NCBI GenBank assembly: GCA_947476335.1
Contig: CANJQH010000022.1
Location: forward strand, 1-43,929
Length of the DNA: 43,929 bases
Source: Anaerolineae bacterium
GTDB taxonomy: Bacteria > Chloroflexota > Anaerolineae > J036 > Brachytrichaceae
Direction of reading: 5' to 3'
Below, piece after piece: positions 43,694 through 43,929 of the stretch. The first letter of the stretch is position 1; every line of letters begins with the position of its first letter. Under the pieces are notes generated by a model that worked only from the letters and a program-made list of their open reading frames with translations, searched no databases and was not told the origin of the DNA. The position numbers and the translations under genes are program-made.

Positions 43694-43800
43694 TGGTACG
43701 TACTCACTTTCCCGGACGCAGGAGATGAGTACCATGTCAGTCAGGATGAGCAAGGAAAGGACAAAGCGAAAATACTCTCAGGAGTTCAAGGAGAACGCAG
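43694..43800 (+). mobile_element. IS3-family fragment A: left end with start of orfA
   Basis: The end TGGTACGTACTCACTTTCCC opens the fragment. An orfA frame starts at ATG 43725 (alternatives 43734 and 43746) and reads the HTH opening RTKRKYSQEFKENAV typical of IS3 OrfA. After about 25 codons it runs into the end of another copy, so only about 107 bases of this element remain. Confidence 0.8.
43725..43800 (+). pseudogene. Truncated IS3 orfA
   Basis: The N-terminal 25 codons of an IS3-type OrfA with the KRKYSQEFKENAV motif of the transposase helix-turn-helix. The frame continues open into the adjacent copy and ends at a stop there, giving a short nonsense fusion. Confidence 0.72.
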
Positions 43801-43929
43801 TGGTACGTACCCGCTTCCCCGGACAATCAAAATCGGTTCATTCGTTGCTCGAACTGCTCTGGTGTTGCGTAGTTCAGAGCTGAGTGCGGTCGGTTGCGAT
43901 TGTAGAACCCTTCGATCCATTCGAAGATC
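43801..43929 (-). mobile_element. IS3-family fragment B: inverted copy, right end
   Basis: It begins TGGTACGTACCCGCTTCCCC, an inverted-repeat end close to that of fragment A, read from outside inward. The element runs off the window to the right, with its transposase on the minus strand ending close to this end. It is inserted within the orfA of fragment A. Confidence 0.82.
43827..43929 (-). CDS. IS3-family transposase OrfB, C-terminal part
   Basis: The partial frame reads IFEWIEGFYNRNRPHSALNY, then TPEQFEQRMNRF and a TGA stop. This is the end of the DDE integrase domain (rve) of IS3-type OrfB. The catalytic residues lie outside the window except possibly the last Glu region. Whether the whole element is intact cannot be judged. 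Confidence 0.88.
   Translation of the reverse strand, partial: IFEWIEGFYNRNRPHSALNYATPEQFEQRMNRF

Overview
The window looks like a chromosomal segment of a moderately GC-rich, free-living bacterium. I favour a member of the Chloroflexota. The evidence is indirect: the mix of families (SPFH/DUF2207 envelope module, type II pantothenate kinase, STR2-like cystathionine synthase, LysM-CAP protein), few Shine-Dalgarno sequences, and a C-terminal motif of the kind seen on Chloroflexus-type exoproteins (FAPFAVR). No rRNA, tRNA or CRISPR array was seen, so placement is tentative.

Region 1 (1-30.1 kb) is mostly housekeeping. A polyprenyl diphosphate synthase, GT2 glycosyltransferase, RNase HII and TSUP permease run in one direction (134-3577), followed by typA with a clear terminator. 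Next come a PLP enzyme, an LD-carboxypeptidase, and a DUF2207 / winged-helix-zinc-ribbon / SPFH / SDR series (8988-13941). An ABC ATPase, CoaW-type kinase, LysM-CAP protein and MrfA-like helicase with an inserted HNH domain follow. After these lie a phosphoribosyltransferase, metK, an amine oxidase, a HAD phosphatase, and a tight operon of glycosylasparaginase, GyrA-C-like protein, Hsp70-like protein and M23 peptidase (24533-28952). The gaps carry a family of about 112-bp near-palindromic MITE-like elements: four full copies, one short copy, one strongly diverged copy and one relic, all between genes.

Region 2 (30.1-43.9 kb) is visibly richer in GC and, after a class III aminotransferase, becomes a defence island. 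It holds an hsdM gene reduced to its two ends by an in-frame deletion, which is ATGA-coupled to a GmrSD-type DUF262-DUF1524-DUF5655 protein. A relic of a Vsr-like nuclease domain follows. On the opposite strand lie a UvrD-like helicase with an N-terminal RelE/ParE-like domain and a 2118-residue DEAD/DEAH-DUF1998 helicase with a C-terminal PD-(D/E)XK-like segment, similar in layout to DruE of Druantia. A small DUF559 nuclease sits between two clusters of GC-rich palindromes. The edge is formed by two nested IS3-family copies in opposite orientation.

The best candidate for a little-described system is the codirectional set DUF559 - DruE-like helicase/nuclease - RelE-UvrD (34467-43523). It has no recognisable DruA-D or DruH, DISARM or BREX partner inside the window. 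Its 5' side has been reworked by repeats and insertion sequences, so missing partners cannot be excluded.
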